A stretch of 40,561 nucleotides of DNA. Origin: Coemansia sp. RSA 922 (Eukaryota > Kickxellomycota > Kickxellomycetes > Kickxellales > Kickxellaceae). Of this stretch, positions 28,301-37,531 are shown in pieces. The notes beneath the pieces are model-generated. The model was given only the letters and a program-made list of their open reading frames with translations, had not been told where the DNA came from and made no database searches. Location of the stretch: the NCBI GenBank assembly GCA_027577415.1, contig JANBQS010000073.1, positions 1-40,561 on the forward strand, read 5' to 3'. The position numbers were made by a program, and so were the translations under genes. Numbering within the stretch: position 1 is the stretch's first letter; each line of letters starts with the position of its first letter.

Positions 28301-30629
28301 GCTAGCTGGTATGGTACGCGGAGTAGGCATATTCAGACAGTCAACTGCGCATGGCTCCAATGACTGCATCTGTGGTGGCGGAGTGTCATGCGATCCCACG
28401 CTACTGCGAGCCGGATGCCAGGGCCGCAAGCTACTAGTAACGCTCAACCGCTGGATAGCAACTGCAGCAGCCGCGGCGGCAGCAGCAGACACGGAATTGC
28501 CGGGGTCAAGCGGCAGATACTCGCTGACAGGGCGGCCAGCAGCACTGGCAAAGGACAATATCGAGCGATCAAATGGCCCGCGGAACTGCGTGCCAATATA
28601 GCTGCTACCGACCGTAATGTCAGAAAGCTGAGAGCCGCCATACCACGAGTCGCGCGATGGCCGTTGTTGCGCCGAGTCGCGGAATGCCGTGAGGTACGAG
28701 ACGTCAGAGTCGCTTTGGTGCTCGTTCAGACTAGGCGCAGACGGACATCGCCGATGCGTGCCACGCCCGGGCTCAGTATACAACGCCCGCCGCCGCTGCC
28801 ACTGATGCTGCTGCACCCACTCAGCAGATTCCAAGTCCTGCGACATGCGCTGAGAAACACGGTTGTGCTTCAGCCAGTGGCCGTGCCGCTGACGACTCTG
28901 GCTGTTGTCCGTATTGCTGCCGCCGCCATCCTCGTAGTCGTCATTGTCGCTCTCCATCGCGCCAGACAGAAGCACTGCTCCATCCCCAGGCAGCAGGTAC
29001 GACGATTCGCGCAGAGCCGAGCGAGACGTGCTAGCGGGCGTCAGTGGCAGCAGTGAGTGGCGGCCAGGCACAGCTCCCACGCCCAGGAATGACCACGTAT
29101 TGAGCAGACTGCCCAAGTCGCCAGTTGGAATACACACCTCGCGCAAGGGCGAGCCACTGGGGTCCAAGGGATCAGTAGTGGGCGTTGATGTGCTCGGCGT
29201 AGCCGGGCCAAGTGCCACCAGCGTATCCGATGGCGAGTTGGATTTGTCCGTATGGTTAGCTCTAGCAATGGCCGATTTGTACGCTGCAGATACATCGAGT
29301 GGCGGCGGCAGCGTTTGGGTGTGCGAGAGCGGAGATGGTGGGTCGCAGCTAGACCGCCGAGCACTGCTGTTTAAGCCCGCAATTGAGGCATGCTGGCTGC
29401 TGATATTGCTGCTGCTGCTGTCACTATTGCCGCCGCTGCTAATATTCGAGCTGCCAGTGCCCTGAGAATCGACAGATCGTGTGTGCAAGTGTCCACGGAG
29501 ATCCATGTAGCGTCTGCGTGTGTGTGTTTTGGCCCGTTGCAAGGTATCGCCCTTGTGCAGTGCCTTTAGCGCAGTGAGAGCATCGCTGGTCAGTGTGTAG
29601 ATCTCCGAATTGCTGTCGATAACCGTGCCCGCCGTAGCTGTCCCTTGCGATGGGCCCGATACGTGAGTGTAGAGGCTGCAGTCGATGAGCCGCGAGGCCA
29701 CATTGCTTGCCAGCTTGCGATCCGGCAATCCAAAGTGATTGAGGATAATATCCTATAGCAAAAAAGTGGTAGATTCAGAAATCAGTCACAATGCACCTAG
29801 ACACACAAAAAATGTGGATAATTTACTTGGACAACATGGCCATTCACTTCCAATTCATACAAGCGTGCGTGGCTCCCCGCATGCGTAGAGGTGCGGGGGG
29901 AAATGGCCCTATATCAAACTCCACTGCTGGGGAAGCAACATAGTGGTGCGGGGAGGTTGATGATATAGAGCTCAGCGATCTGGGCAGTGTGGGTAATGTG
30001 GCGCCATCCTCGATGCAATTCACAAGGAAAAAAACTCGCGCATGCATGCACGATGTTCAGGGACGTGGGGGAAGGAGTGGATAAAAAAGAAATGCAGGTT
30101 GTGCCTGCATGGAAAGTGTCCGCATGACACTGCATGGCGCATAGCGTGCCCACTCAGCAAGGTGAATCCGCAAAAAAAAACCCCATCCCATCTAGACATT
30201 TAGAGTTTTTTATCCTCGTTACTAGTAAATGTGATGGAGCATTGCAGTCGATCAAACCCAGGGGCTGTTATATGCTGTCCAAAATTGGGACACTGAAAAC
30301 GAACCGAAACAACAACAGAAATAAAAAAATGTAGGCATTGTCCAAACTATGAGACAGAAAAGTATTGTACTTACGACTATTTGCGCGCCAGTAAATACCG
30401 AATGGTAGTGCTTGCCGTTCAGGTCAAAACTACTAAGCTCCAATTGCCGTAGAAACACGAGTTTTATTTCTTCAGCTGGAGACGCCAGCTTTTTTGAATT
30501 CGCTGCCTCGTTCGAATTCCCCTTTTTCAGCCAGCTAGTAAACGGTGAGCTCCGATGCTTACGTGCACCGTTGTTATTGCTGCCGCTGGAAGACCCAGGA
30601 CCCAGTGGCGTAGTAGGCACAGTGGCCAT
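25397..30629 (-). CDS. ROM2: Rho1 guanine nucleotide exchange factor (DEP-DH-PH-CNH), ROM1/ROM2 type, 2 exons
   Basis: Rom2-type GEFs activate Rho1 at the plasma membrane for cell-wall synthesis and polarity. Exon 1 is 30375-30629 (start MATVPTTPLGP) and exon 2 is 25397-29752, joined at phase 0 (TGAQIV then DIILNHFG), giving 1536 aa. The join rebuilds the DEP domain (about 55-138: KLVFLRQLELSSFDL to SEIYTLTSD). Then come a long Ser-rich linker with an Ala run, a DH domain (about 665-860: QEAIYELISTELCYLHDLELI, LPIQSFIGRPATRFARYPLLF), a PH domain (about 890-1010: RLVKEGVLYVPETGSRVLAFL), and a CNH domain (about 1060-1405: MVLFGSKDGLHLGIYG, FIEVRHIETGVLLSI). The 622-nt intron is unusually long for this window. 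The stop overlaps a GTAAGC, so a further 3' exon cannot be fully excluded. Confidence 0.92.
29753..30374 (-). other. 622-nt intron of the Rho1 GEF gene with strong inverted repeats
   Basis: Donor GTAAGT and acceptor CTATAG are consensus. Inside are CCCCGCA/TGCGGGG (29875-29881 and 29892-29898) and CTATATCA/TGATATAG (about 29910-29917 and 29963-29970), the latter enclosing further complementary bases (CTCC/GGAG, CACT/AGTG). I see no coding exon in it. Confidence 0.5.
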
Positions 30630-31502
30630 AGTTGTGTCCCCTCTCAAGTGTATAGTGTCGAAAGAAAGAAAAAAGGGAGAGGGGTATCAATAGGTAGGAG
30701 AAATAGTGCGCGTGGTAAAAAAATATTAATAATAAAAAAAGAGTACTCTCAGAAGGCAAGGAAGATGAGCGAAAGGGGGGGCTGGAAACGAATGATTGCG
30801 CGCGAGCACAAACAATGTATTGTGGAGGACGAGAGAGGTTTTTTGTTATGTGCTAGGTCAATAATAAAAAAAGTATATTTGCCTATAAAAGGAGAAAAGA
30901 AAAATGATGCAGGCGTGGGGGGAGGAAGGGATGCGGAGGACACCGGGTGTTTGCTTGCGTGATGACTTTTCGGACGCGAAATAAACACAAGACGAGTGGA
31001 ATCCTTTTTTTCTTTTTGTAGAGCGTGCGAACGACGGAGGATTGACAGGGAGGGGAGGACCCTGTCCGTCAAGTCTCTTTTTTGCGCGTGAGCATGATTG
31101 ACTGGAATTATTGGTGAATCCACTCTGTTCCGCTAAAAGGGGAACTTGTAAACTTGGCCCTGGGCCAGAATAGTAACCACTGCGCGTTTGAAAAAGGGAA
31201 TTTAAACCTGTGTGCGTGTGCGTTTCTGCTTTCTCGCTGATACGATTACCACTATAACACCTCCGCGTTCTCACAGCCACGCCCGGCTGGCCTTGCATCG
31301 CCCTCCCCCCTTTTTCGGCGCAGTAACGTCAGTTGATGTCATCAATGGTCGATTTTTCGGCTCCACACTGACACTGATAAACCACATGTTCTACCTGTCT
31401 CGAGAAAAAGAAAAAAAAGGCGAGTGAGAAAAAAAAGTAGTGGAATTGATATATATAAAAAAAGGCAACAGCTAGCACTGATGCAATTACTAATCACCAC
31501 TC
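30630..31502 (-). other. Intergenic region between SNX4 and the Rho1 GEF
   Basis: An 873-nt region serving as the Rho1 GEF promoter and the SNX4 3' flank. It is purine-rich on the plus strand (GGGAGGAAGGG-type runs, A-tracts) and has TAACGTCA (31324-31331) with a nearby GATGTCATC, CRE-like. No gene is supported. Confidence 0.45.
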
Positions 31503-32957
31503 TCAGTCGACTGGAAGCTTCTCCAGCTCCGGAATGACGGCTCTCCAGATATCCACGGTGCGCGAGTAAAATTCAATATGTGACGACGCCAGCGCACTAA
31601 AGGCACGCTTAAAGTCGTGCTGCTTGATCTGCCCAAACACCTCGTACTCCTCTGCCACGAGCTCCGAGAACACAGCAGAGTCCTCACGGCTCGTGTCTAC
31701 CGCCACCTCCAGCTCATTGATCCGCGCGCCCAGGTTCTCTATCCGCTGTTGCCGGGAGGTTGCCGGGTCAACGCCACGCAAGTCGCGCACCTTGCCCTTG
31801 ATAAAGTTGGTCACCGCGCTGACTCCCACCGCAGACTGATGGTTCGCCAGTCGGTCGCGCTCAGCCGCCGTCTGCTGCAGATACTCTGTGAGGTCCTCAA
31901 ACTCGGCCTGCTTCTGGTCGCGCTGGCGCAGCAGCTCCAAGTAAGCCTCGCAGTACGAAATGTACTCGTCGATTTCGCCCAGAAACAAGTCCTCTGTCTG
32001 CTCCGCCAGTTGCCTCACTGCCAAGTGGTGCGCCTTGAGCGCGTTGCCTGCCTCCACCAGAGCCATGGTCATGCCCGTTTCAATGTCGCCGAGATCCACC
32101 AGCCCCGTCCCCAGCTCCTCATACGCCTGCTGCAAGTCATGCTGGCGCTTAGTCACCCGCAAATAGAGCTTTTGCGTACGAGCCAAGTTGTCACCCAGCC
32201 GTCCAACCGTGTCTCGCATCTCGACGAACCGCTCATCGCGATTGCGCACCTTGCTGAATGTGTTGAGCAACGTGTCGCCAATACTGTCCAGCACTCCATT
32301 TTCGCTCTTGGGCTTGATCTCGTACTCTGAGCTCCAGTCCTTGGCCTCGAGAAACACCGTCAAATGGTGGCTGGTACGCAGCAACGGGTGCAAAACAACG
32401 CGCCTGACAAACCGCTCCAGTCCATGCTTGCGCTTCCCCACAAAATCTTCACTAAACCGGTCCCCAGTCAGATACTCTAGACGCCGGCGGTCAGGAAGCG
32501 GTGGCACGACGCTGGCCACAAACTGCTTGTACAATTGCTCGTGTAGCCAGGCAAAGTCCTGGTACCGCCGCCGTAGCGCGTACCTTCTAATCTCCTTTGT
32601 CCGCCGGTTGGTGCGCGTTGTCGTGACCAAGTAAGTGACAAAGGGGTTGCTGGTTCCCTCGCCTTCCTTTCGTGGCTGATCTACTGTCACTTCTGTCTCG
32701 ACATCGCCTGCGTCAACCGATTCTCTAGCTGCAACTTTGCCACCGCCTACATCTGGCGAGTCTTGTGAGCTGCCTCCAATCCCCTCAAACGGCGACGTGT
32801 GCGTGCTTGCTAGTGGACTAGTACCTGTCACAGCTGCTGTTGCTGTTGCTGTTCCTGTGGTACCATGGCCAAACCCTGTGCTACCATTGCTAGGTTGTCC
32901 GTGGTTGCCGCCTGCATTGGTGTCCCACACGACGCTATCGTACTCTGACTCTTGCAT
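31503..32957 (-). CDS. SNX4: Sorting nexin 4 (Atg24), PX-BAR
   Basis: Snx4/Atg24 binds PI3P on endosomes and recycles SNAREs to the Golgi; it also takes part in selective autophagy. The product is 484 aa in one exon, with ATG at 32957 (MQESEYDSVVWD). A Gly/Thr/Ser-rich N-terminal tail is followed by the PX domain (about 85-207: SNPFVTYLVTT, RRRYQDFAWLHEQL with the PI3P-binding arginine, VVPPLPDRR, RFSEDFVGKRKHGLERFVRRV LHP) and a BAR domain (about 250-480: LARTQKLYLRVTKRQ, EEYEVFGQIKQHDFKRAF, WRAVIPELEKLP). This order and the ending are typical of Snx4. It is divergent from MRF1, with 299 nt between the start codons and CACGTG at 33065-33070. Confidence 0.93.
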   Translation of the reverse strand: MQESEYDSVVWDTNAGGNHGQPSNGSTGFGHGTTGTATATAAVTGTSPLASTHTSPFEGIGGSSQDSPDVGGGKVAARESVDAGDVETEVTVDQPRKEGEGTSNPFVTYLVTTTRTNRRTKEIRRYALRRRYQDFAWLHEQLYKQFVASVVPPLPDRRRLEYLTGDRFSEDFVGKRKHGLERFVRRVVLHPLLRTSHHLTVFLEAKDWSSEYEIKPKSENGVLDSIGDTLLNTFSKVRNRDERFVEMRDTVGRLGDNLARTQKLYLRVTKRQHDLQQAYEELGTGLVDLGDIETGMTMALVEAGNALKAHHLAVRQLAEQTEDLFLGEIDEYISYCEAYLELLRQRDQKQAEFEDLTEYLQQTAAERDRLANHQSAVGVSAVTNFIKGKVRDLRGVDPATSRQQRIENLGARINELEVAVDTSREDSAVFSELVAEEYEVFGQIKQHDFKRAFSALASSHIEFYSRTVDIWRAVIPELEKLPVD

Positions 32958-33256
32958 TTGCGCAAAATAAAATAATAGAAAGGAATGGGGTCAAAAGAAA
33001 AGTATGTTGAAATTGAGATGATGTTGCTAGTTTAGATAGCAGAGCAAAAAAAGGGAGGAAAGGCCACGTGCTTGGCAAGCCTTTCTGCACTGAGAGCAAT
33101 TCACGTCACTCTTACCACTTCAATGCCTTTAAATCAGCTCTGGTGATCAATCATGCCTACCAAGAAAAAAAGCAGACCAAGCACTACAAAAAAGATAAAG
33201 CTCTTTGGTCAGCACAACTTCGATATTATTATTCTTTTTCGTGTGTGTACTGGACA

Positions 33257-34522
33257 ATGCACTACTATCTTTGCACCTTGCTATCCTCGCGAGCGCCGGC
33301 GGCAGCAGTGGCGGCGGCCCGAGCGCTGACCCACGTACGGCGTCCACTACTTGCATGTACTTTGCGAAGTTATGCTTCAGCTTCACGCGGCAAGTCGTCC
33401 CAGCACATGCCTCCCGGCAGCGAGCTAGCAGGCAAGAGCAACTTGACACCACGAATCCATGAACGACTCCAGCATTTGAGAATCAGATACGCCGATCTCA
33501 ACACACGTATGAGCGGAGACATCTCTGATCTCGGCCGAGAAGAGCTAGCCAAAGTATCCAAAGACTTTAGCGACACCGGACAAATAGTACTCCCCTACAA
33601 CCGCCTTCTCGAGCTATATGGAGAGCTCACCGAGTTACAACAGATGATCGACGAGTCTAAAGACCAGTCCCTACGCACTCTGGCCTTAGAAGAACGCCAA
33701 GTAGCGTTAGAAGACGTAGCTGAAGCCGAGCGTCAGATCATCAACGGTTTGCTACCCAAAGATCAAGCCGAAAGTGGCGGCGCTATACTAGAGATTCGAG
33801 CAGGAACTGGCGGCGACGAAGCATCATTGTTTTCCGGCGAACTTTTGCGTATGTATGAGCGTCATTCGCAGCTCCGAGGATGGAAGTTCAACACAATATC
33901 GAGTCTCGAAGAAGGCGATAGAGTCAAAGAAGCCACGGTTGAAGTTTCTGGCCGCGGCGTGTTTGGCGCCCTAATGTTCGAGTCCGGAGTCCATAGAGTA
34001 CAGCGCGTTCCAGCCACAGAGACCCAAGGCCGTATCCACACCAGTACGGTAACTGTAGCGGTACTACCACAAGCCACTGATGTACACATTGAAGTACGTG
34101 AGTCAGATTTGCGCATCGACGTGTTCCGCGCCTCTGGCAAGGGCGGCCAGCACGTAAACACCACTGACAGTGCCGTGCGTATCACACATCTCCCTACGGG
34201 TCTGGCGGTTGAGAACCAGCAAGAGCGCTCACAACTGAGAAACAAGGAAAAGGCTATGCAAATTCTGCGTGCTCGTCTCTACGATATGGAGCGTCAGAAA
34301 CTCGATAACGAGCGGAGGGCCTCGCGGAACAGGCTTATTGGTACAGGCGATCGCTCAGAAAAGTGTCGCACGTATAATTTTGCCCAGAGTAGAGTTACCG
34401 ACCACCGGATTAACCTCAGCCTATATGATTTGGAGGGTATTATGAGTGGTGTCTCACTACAGAGTATCATTGATCGGCTCCGTATTCAGCACGATCTAGA
34501 TGAGCTGGCTGATATGAGCTAA
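33257..34522 (+). CDS. MRF1: Mitochondrial class I peptide chain release factor (RF1 type)
   Basis: Reads UAA and UAG stop codons on the mitoribosome and triggers peptidyl-tRNA hydrolysis. Starting at ATG 33257 gives 421 aa with an arginine- and alanine-rich targeting leader (MHYYLCTLLSSRAPAAAVA, RRPLLACTLRSYASASRG). The codon-recognition tripeptide PAT is at 252-254 (RVPATETQGRIHT), as in bacterial RF1 and not SPF of RF2. The catalytic GGQ is at 296-298 (SGKGGQHVNTTDSAVR). Domain 1, GGDEASLFSGELLRMYE and the C-terminal TYNFAQSRVTDHRI are all conserved. A longer frame upstream begins with a GTG and lacks an ATG, so it is not used. Single exon. Confidence 0.95.
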   Translation: MHYYLCTLLSSRAPAAAVAAARALTHVRRPLLACTLRSYASASRGKSSQHMPPGSELAGKSNLTPRIHERLQHLRIRYADLNTRMSGDISDLGREELAKVSKDFSDTGQIVLPYNRLLELYGELTELQQMIDESKDQSLRTLALEERQVALEDVAEAERQIINGLLPKDQAESGGAILEIRAGTGGDEASLFSGELLRMYERHSQLRGWKFNTISSLEEGDRVKEATVEVSGRGVFGALMFESGVHRVQRVPATETQGRIHTSTVTVAVLPQATDVHIEVRESDLRIDVFRASGKGGQHVNTTDSAVRITHLPTGLAVENQQERSQLRNKEKAMQILRARLYDMERQKLDNERRASRNRLIGTGDRSEKCRTYNFAQSRVTDHRINLSLYDLEGIMSGVSLQSIIDRLRIQHDLDELADMS

Positions 34523-34834
34523 GGTGGGGGTTGATAAACCCTACTGAATTTTTAATAAAGCCTCTCACGCGCACATCTTGCTCCATTTGGACTAGGCCCT
34601 CTTGCAATTTATGCGGCGATTCGCAGTAAGTGCTTGGGAAGCACCCAATCATTTTTTTTTTTTTGCATTGCAATTTAACAATACTACGACTGTGTGTGTT
34701 GCCTTTGAGACAAACTTGACACGTTACTGCTTTTTAAAAAAAGTATCTTTGTTATTGTTCCAACACATTTATGATTTGGCAAAAAAGTACCTCTTTATCT
34801 CTTTTTCTTTTTCGATATTGACAAACATATTATA
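34523..34834 (+). other. Intergenic region, promoter of the small secreted protein
   Basis: A 312-nt T-rich gap. It contains AATAAAG (34553-34559) just after MRF1, a likely polyadenylation signal, and a run of Ts at 34652-34663. No gene seen. Confidence 0.4.
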
Positions 34835-35347
34835 ATGCGAGTCTCTTGGATAATCGCTGCCTTGAGCTTTGGACTAGCCGCCAACTCTATGAATATATTG
34901 GATGCCGATGTATCCAATCTAGATATACTCCAAATACCACAGTCACTCGCTGCATTATCTCACGGTAACACCGGCGAGCTATCACTCACCAGACGAATTA
35001 CCTCGGTTCGTCCTGGAGACATGATGCAGATCAGTTTTAATATCCCAATGGAGAAGGAAAGAACCCCAGAGTTTTCAGAATTGCTCGCTGCCGTTTACTC
35101 TACCAAAGACGGTTCTCTAGTCAAAGTGCTTAGTAAGGCGCCAGCTAAGCAGATCGATGGACTCAAGGATGCAGAGTTTAAGGGCGGCCGCGATATACGG
35201 CTATATCTGCCAGTAAGCGGTCTCACCAGCGAAAAGGAATTTGTCATGTACAAGTTGGCCCTGATTGCTCCAGAGAGAGACCAAAGCGGTCGGTGGAAGA
35301 GATACTCGGCAGATACCATGTTGTTTGCATATGATGGAGCCAACTAG
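34835..35347 (+). CDS. Small secreted or ER-lumenal protein, 170 aa, unknown family
   Basis: The ATG at 34835 starts MRVSWIIAALSFGLAANS, a good signal peptide with a likely cleavage after residue 18 or so. The rest has no cysteine and no second membrane segment or GPI-like hydrophobic tail, and appears rich in beta-strand (LSLTRRITSVRPGDMMQISFN, DIRLYLPVSGL, FVMYKLALIAPE), suggesting an immunoglobulin-like sandwich in the secretory pathway or outside the cell. I could not match a family. It ends in DGAN. Downstream, the mS45 gene ends convergently 67 nt away. The T-rich promoter is like those of the other genes here, so I see no sign of foreign origin. Confidence 0.75.
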   Translation: MRVSWIIAALSFGLAANSMNILDADVSNLDILQIPQSLAALSHGNTGELSLTRRITSVRPGDMMQISFNIPMEKERTPEFSELLAAVYSTKDGSLVKVLSKAPAKQIDGLKDAEFKGGRDIRLYLPVSGLTSEKEFVMYKLALIAPERDQSGRWKRYSADTMLFAYDGAN

Positions 35348-35414
35348 CCAGTTTCCAGTATATAAAAAATATATTTTTTGTTTAAAGTTCAATAGAAAGT
35401 GCTTGTATAGGAAT

Positions 35415-36512
35415 TTAGTGCTTCCAAACTTGGCCATAGCGCTTGAGTTTATAGTCTCTACCAGCCCGTTTCAAAGTACCGTCGTTATCGCGAATAAGCA
35501 CCTGGCGGTCAGCCATACTGGCCTTTTTGCCGATATCCGTAAAGACAAACTTCCACCTCCGACTAGCCAAGACCTCATCCTTGCCCAACACCTGCTCCTC
35601 AGCCAGACCCAGAGACTCTAGTCTCGCTGCCTCCGACTTTGAGGGCTTGGCCATCGGGCGAGGCGCAAACTTGGGATCAAGTCCCTCGTAATCGACGACA
35701 AAGGGCTTGCTAGCCGCCAAGCGATCCAAAATATGCTGATATGGCTTGCGACCCAGCACCTCAGCAGCATCAGTAGCCGTAAACTCTTGCTCCTCGGGCA
35801 CCGCATGGAACCTCGGCGTACTAACCCGGGGCATCTCCGAAACCAACTTCTCCGTAACACTAACAGAGTCCTTGGACATTCCCAGAATACTCTCCATACC
35901 AGCCGTCAAGCTCCTTTGCACAACGATCTCTCCAGCATTCACCATATGATGCTCAATAGCCTTGAGCTTGATAATGGCCTCCACGCGCTTAATAGAGATA
36001 AAGTACTTTGCACCCAAGATCCGCGGTGTGTTCTTCACAGGATCGCTGAGATAGTCCTTGTAAATGTCCTCCTTTTTGGCATCAGCCAAGGGCAAACGCG
36101 GACGGAACGCAGGGTTCAGCGGGAACGGTCTGTTTAGTCCGTTGATGTAGTTCGTCCGACCAGGCTTCATCGTCTTGTACGGCTTGCTTTGCGTTAGCAC
36201 CCAGCCCACGTAACCGCGCGAAGTCACTTTTTGCCCCTTGACAGGCTTCTCATCAGAGGTGTCCGGTGTATCGACCGCCTCGGCCGTTATCAGACCGCCT
36301 TGTTGGATCGCCGAATCGTCGCTCTCATCCACAGGTGTTTCTGTGGGTGTGGCACTACTGTCTGCTTTAGTGGCTGCCACTCGCTTGCCCTTAGTGGTGT
36401 TGGTTCGGCCCGTCTTGTTGGCCTCTCCTACAGCTGGAGTCAAGTGAATCCCCCGCGAAAGTGGCGACGTGAACAGACAACGCAGCGGACCGAATCGAAT
36501 ACCAGACAGCAT
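35415..36512 (-). CDS. BOT1: Mitochondrial small ribosomal subunit protein mS45 (Bot1 family)
   Basis: Fungal mS45 (fission yeast Bot1, yeast Mrps35) is a mitoribosome small-subunit protein needed for mitochondrial translation. Starting at ATG 36512 gives 365 aa with a targeting leader MLSGIRFGPLRCLFTSPLSRG. The Bot1 core is visible as RGYVGWVLTQSKPYKT, GLNRPFPLNPAFRPRLPLADAKKEDIYKDYLSDP and LGAKYFISIKRVEAIIKLKAIE (about residues 105-190). The C-terminus ends in RDNDGTLKRAGRDYKLKRYGQVWKH, typical of the family. The longer frame upstream begins with a GTG. TGACGTC, a CRE-like site, lies at 36698-36704, about 190 nt upstream of the ATG. COX8 is upstream on the same strand. Confidence 0.85.
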   Translation of the reverse strand: MLSGIRFGPLRCLFTSPLSRGIHLTPAVGEANKTGRTNTTKGKRVAATKADSSATPTETPVDESDDSAIQQGGLITAEAVDTPDTSDEKPVKGQKVTSRGYVGWVLTQSKPYKTMKPGRTNYINGLNRPFPLNPAFRPRLPLADAKKEDIYKDYLSDPVKNTPRILGAKYFISIKRVEAIIKLKAIEHHMVNAGEIVVQRSLTAGMESILGMSKDSVSVTEKLVSEMPRVSTPRFHAVPEEQEFTATDAAEVLGRKPYQHILDRLAASKPFVVDYEGLDPKFAPRPMAKPSKSEAARLESLGLAEEQVLGKDEVLASRRWKFVFTDIGKKASMADRQVLIRDNDGTLKRAGRDYKLKRYGQVWKH

Positions 36513-36842
36513 TGTTGTTTCGACTCTACTTTCGATTACAATCAAATATAATAAATAATAAACGATCTCTAAGAAAAAAGAAGTGAAATTCACTTTGCCA
36601 ATATATTTTTTTTCGGACTATCTCCAGACCAAAAATCAACCCAGGTGATTTTGATCAGCTCTATGGGCTCTATAAACGCATTGGTCTTCTGTGACTCTGA
36701 CGTCGAAAGATGGTCTGAAATACAGCTCAAGGCGAGAAGGACATTGGTGTAGATTTTATTGTTGCCATATAAGCTCCACTTAAAAGGGTGTGTGTCAAAG
36801 TGTATAAAATACGAAAGAAAAAAAAGCGCGACACAAAAAGAC
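36513..36842 (-). other. Intergenic region between mS45 and COX8
   Basis: A 330-nt gap with the mS45 promoter and the COX8 3' flank. It includes TGACGTC (36698-36704) and a T-tract. I saw no tRNA-like box B or other RNA gene. Confidence 0.4.
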
Positions 36843-37263
36843 CTAGTAGTTCTTGGTACCGTTGCCCTTACGGATCTGCCACCACGCAGCTACAAAGTGT
36901 ATCAATAGCAAATATAGTTAGTATTGCTGATCCTCGTGTACATATCAATCCAGGCTCTCAACAAAAAGACTTACCGATAACGGGCAGGGCAGAGAAAAAA
37001 GTCATTGAGCCCCAGTACAAGAACTTGAACCCCTTCTTCTGGGTATCAAACGGCAAATGCTACAAATAATAATAATATGTTTCAAATTAGTATCACTGAC
37101 ACAAAAAAGGAGAGTAATTCGCCTTTGGAATGAAATGAGCCAGCAGTGGGCGGTATTTTATTCGTACCATGCCATTCGGAGATGTGTTGTGGTGACCGTC
37201 TGAACGGAGGACACGGCCAACGGCACGAGTGCGCATGGAAGTACGAGCAACGGCAGAAATCAT
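36843..37263 (-). CDS. COX8: Cytochrome c oxidase subunit COX7C/Cox8-like (3 exons)
   Basis: A small inner-membrane subunit of complex IV. Minus-strand exons 37168-37263, 36975-37059 and 36843-36889 join at phases 0 and 1, giving 75 aa. Exon 1 is an arginine-rich mitochondrial leader (MISAVARTSMRTRAVGRVL). Exon 2 gives HLPFDTQKKGFKFLYWG then SMTFFSALPVI, the LPF and transmembrane signature of COX7C/VIIc. Exon 3 finishes with AAWWQIRKGNGTKNY. Introns are 108 nt (donor GTACGA, unusual) and 85 nt (donor GTAAGT). The gene is too short and split for an ORF list to show. It lies among other mitochondrial genes. Confidence 0.88.
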
Positions 37264-37531
37264 GTTTGAAAGACTTTTAAATTGAACAACTGTAAAGAGG
37301 GGGAAAAAAAGTATTCTGAAGCGAAACGTACGATTTATCGCTTCTTTTCCCCCCGCACAAATCTAAAGCATGCCTATCAGATGATTAAATCCAGTTAATC
37401 TCGACGATGCAGCTATAGTAGTCCCTTGACTCCCAATATCTTAACTGATTTGCGAGAGGGGAAAAACGATATATATAAAACAAAAGCGATACAAAATGAA
37501 AAAGAAACAGTGGAATAATAATATTAGAGGC

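Noticed and set aside
33068..33256. Upstream extension of the MRF1 frame
   Set aside because: It begins with a GTG, not an ATG, and the targeting leader starts at 33257.
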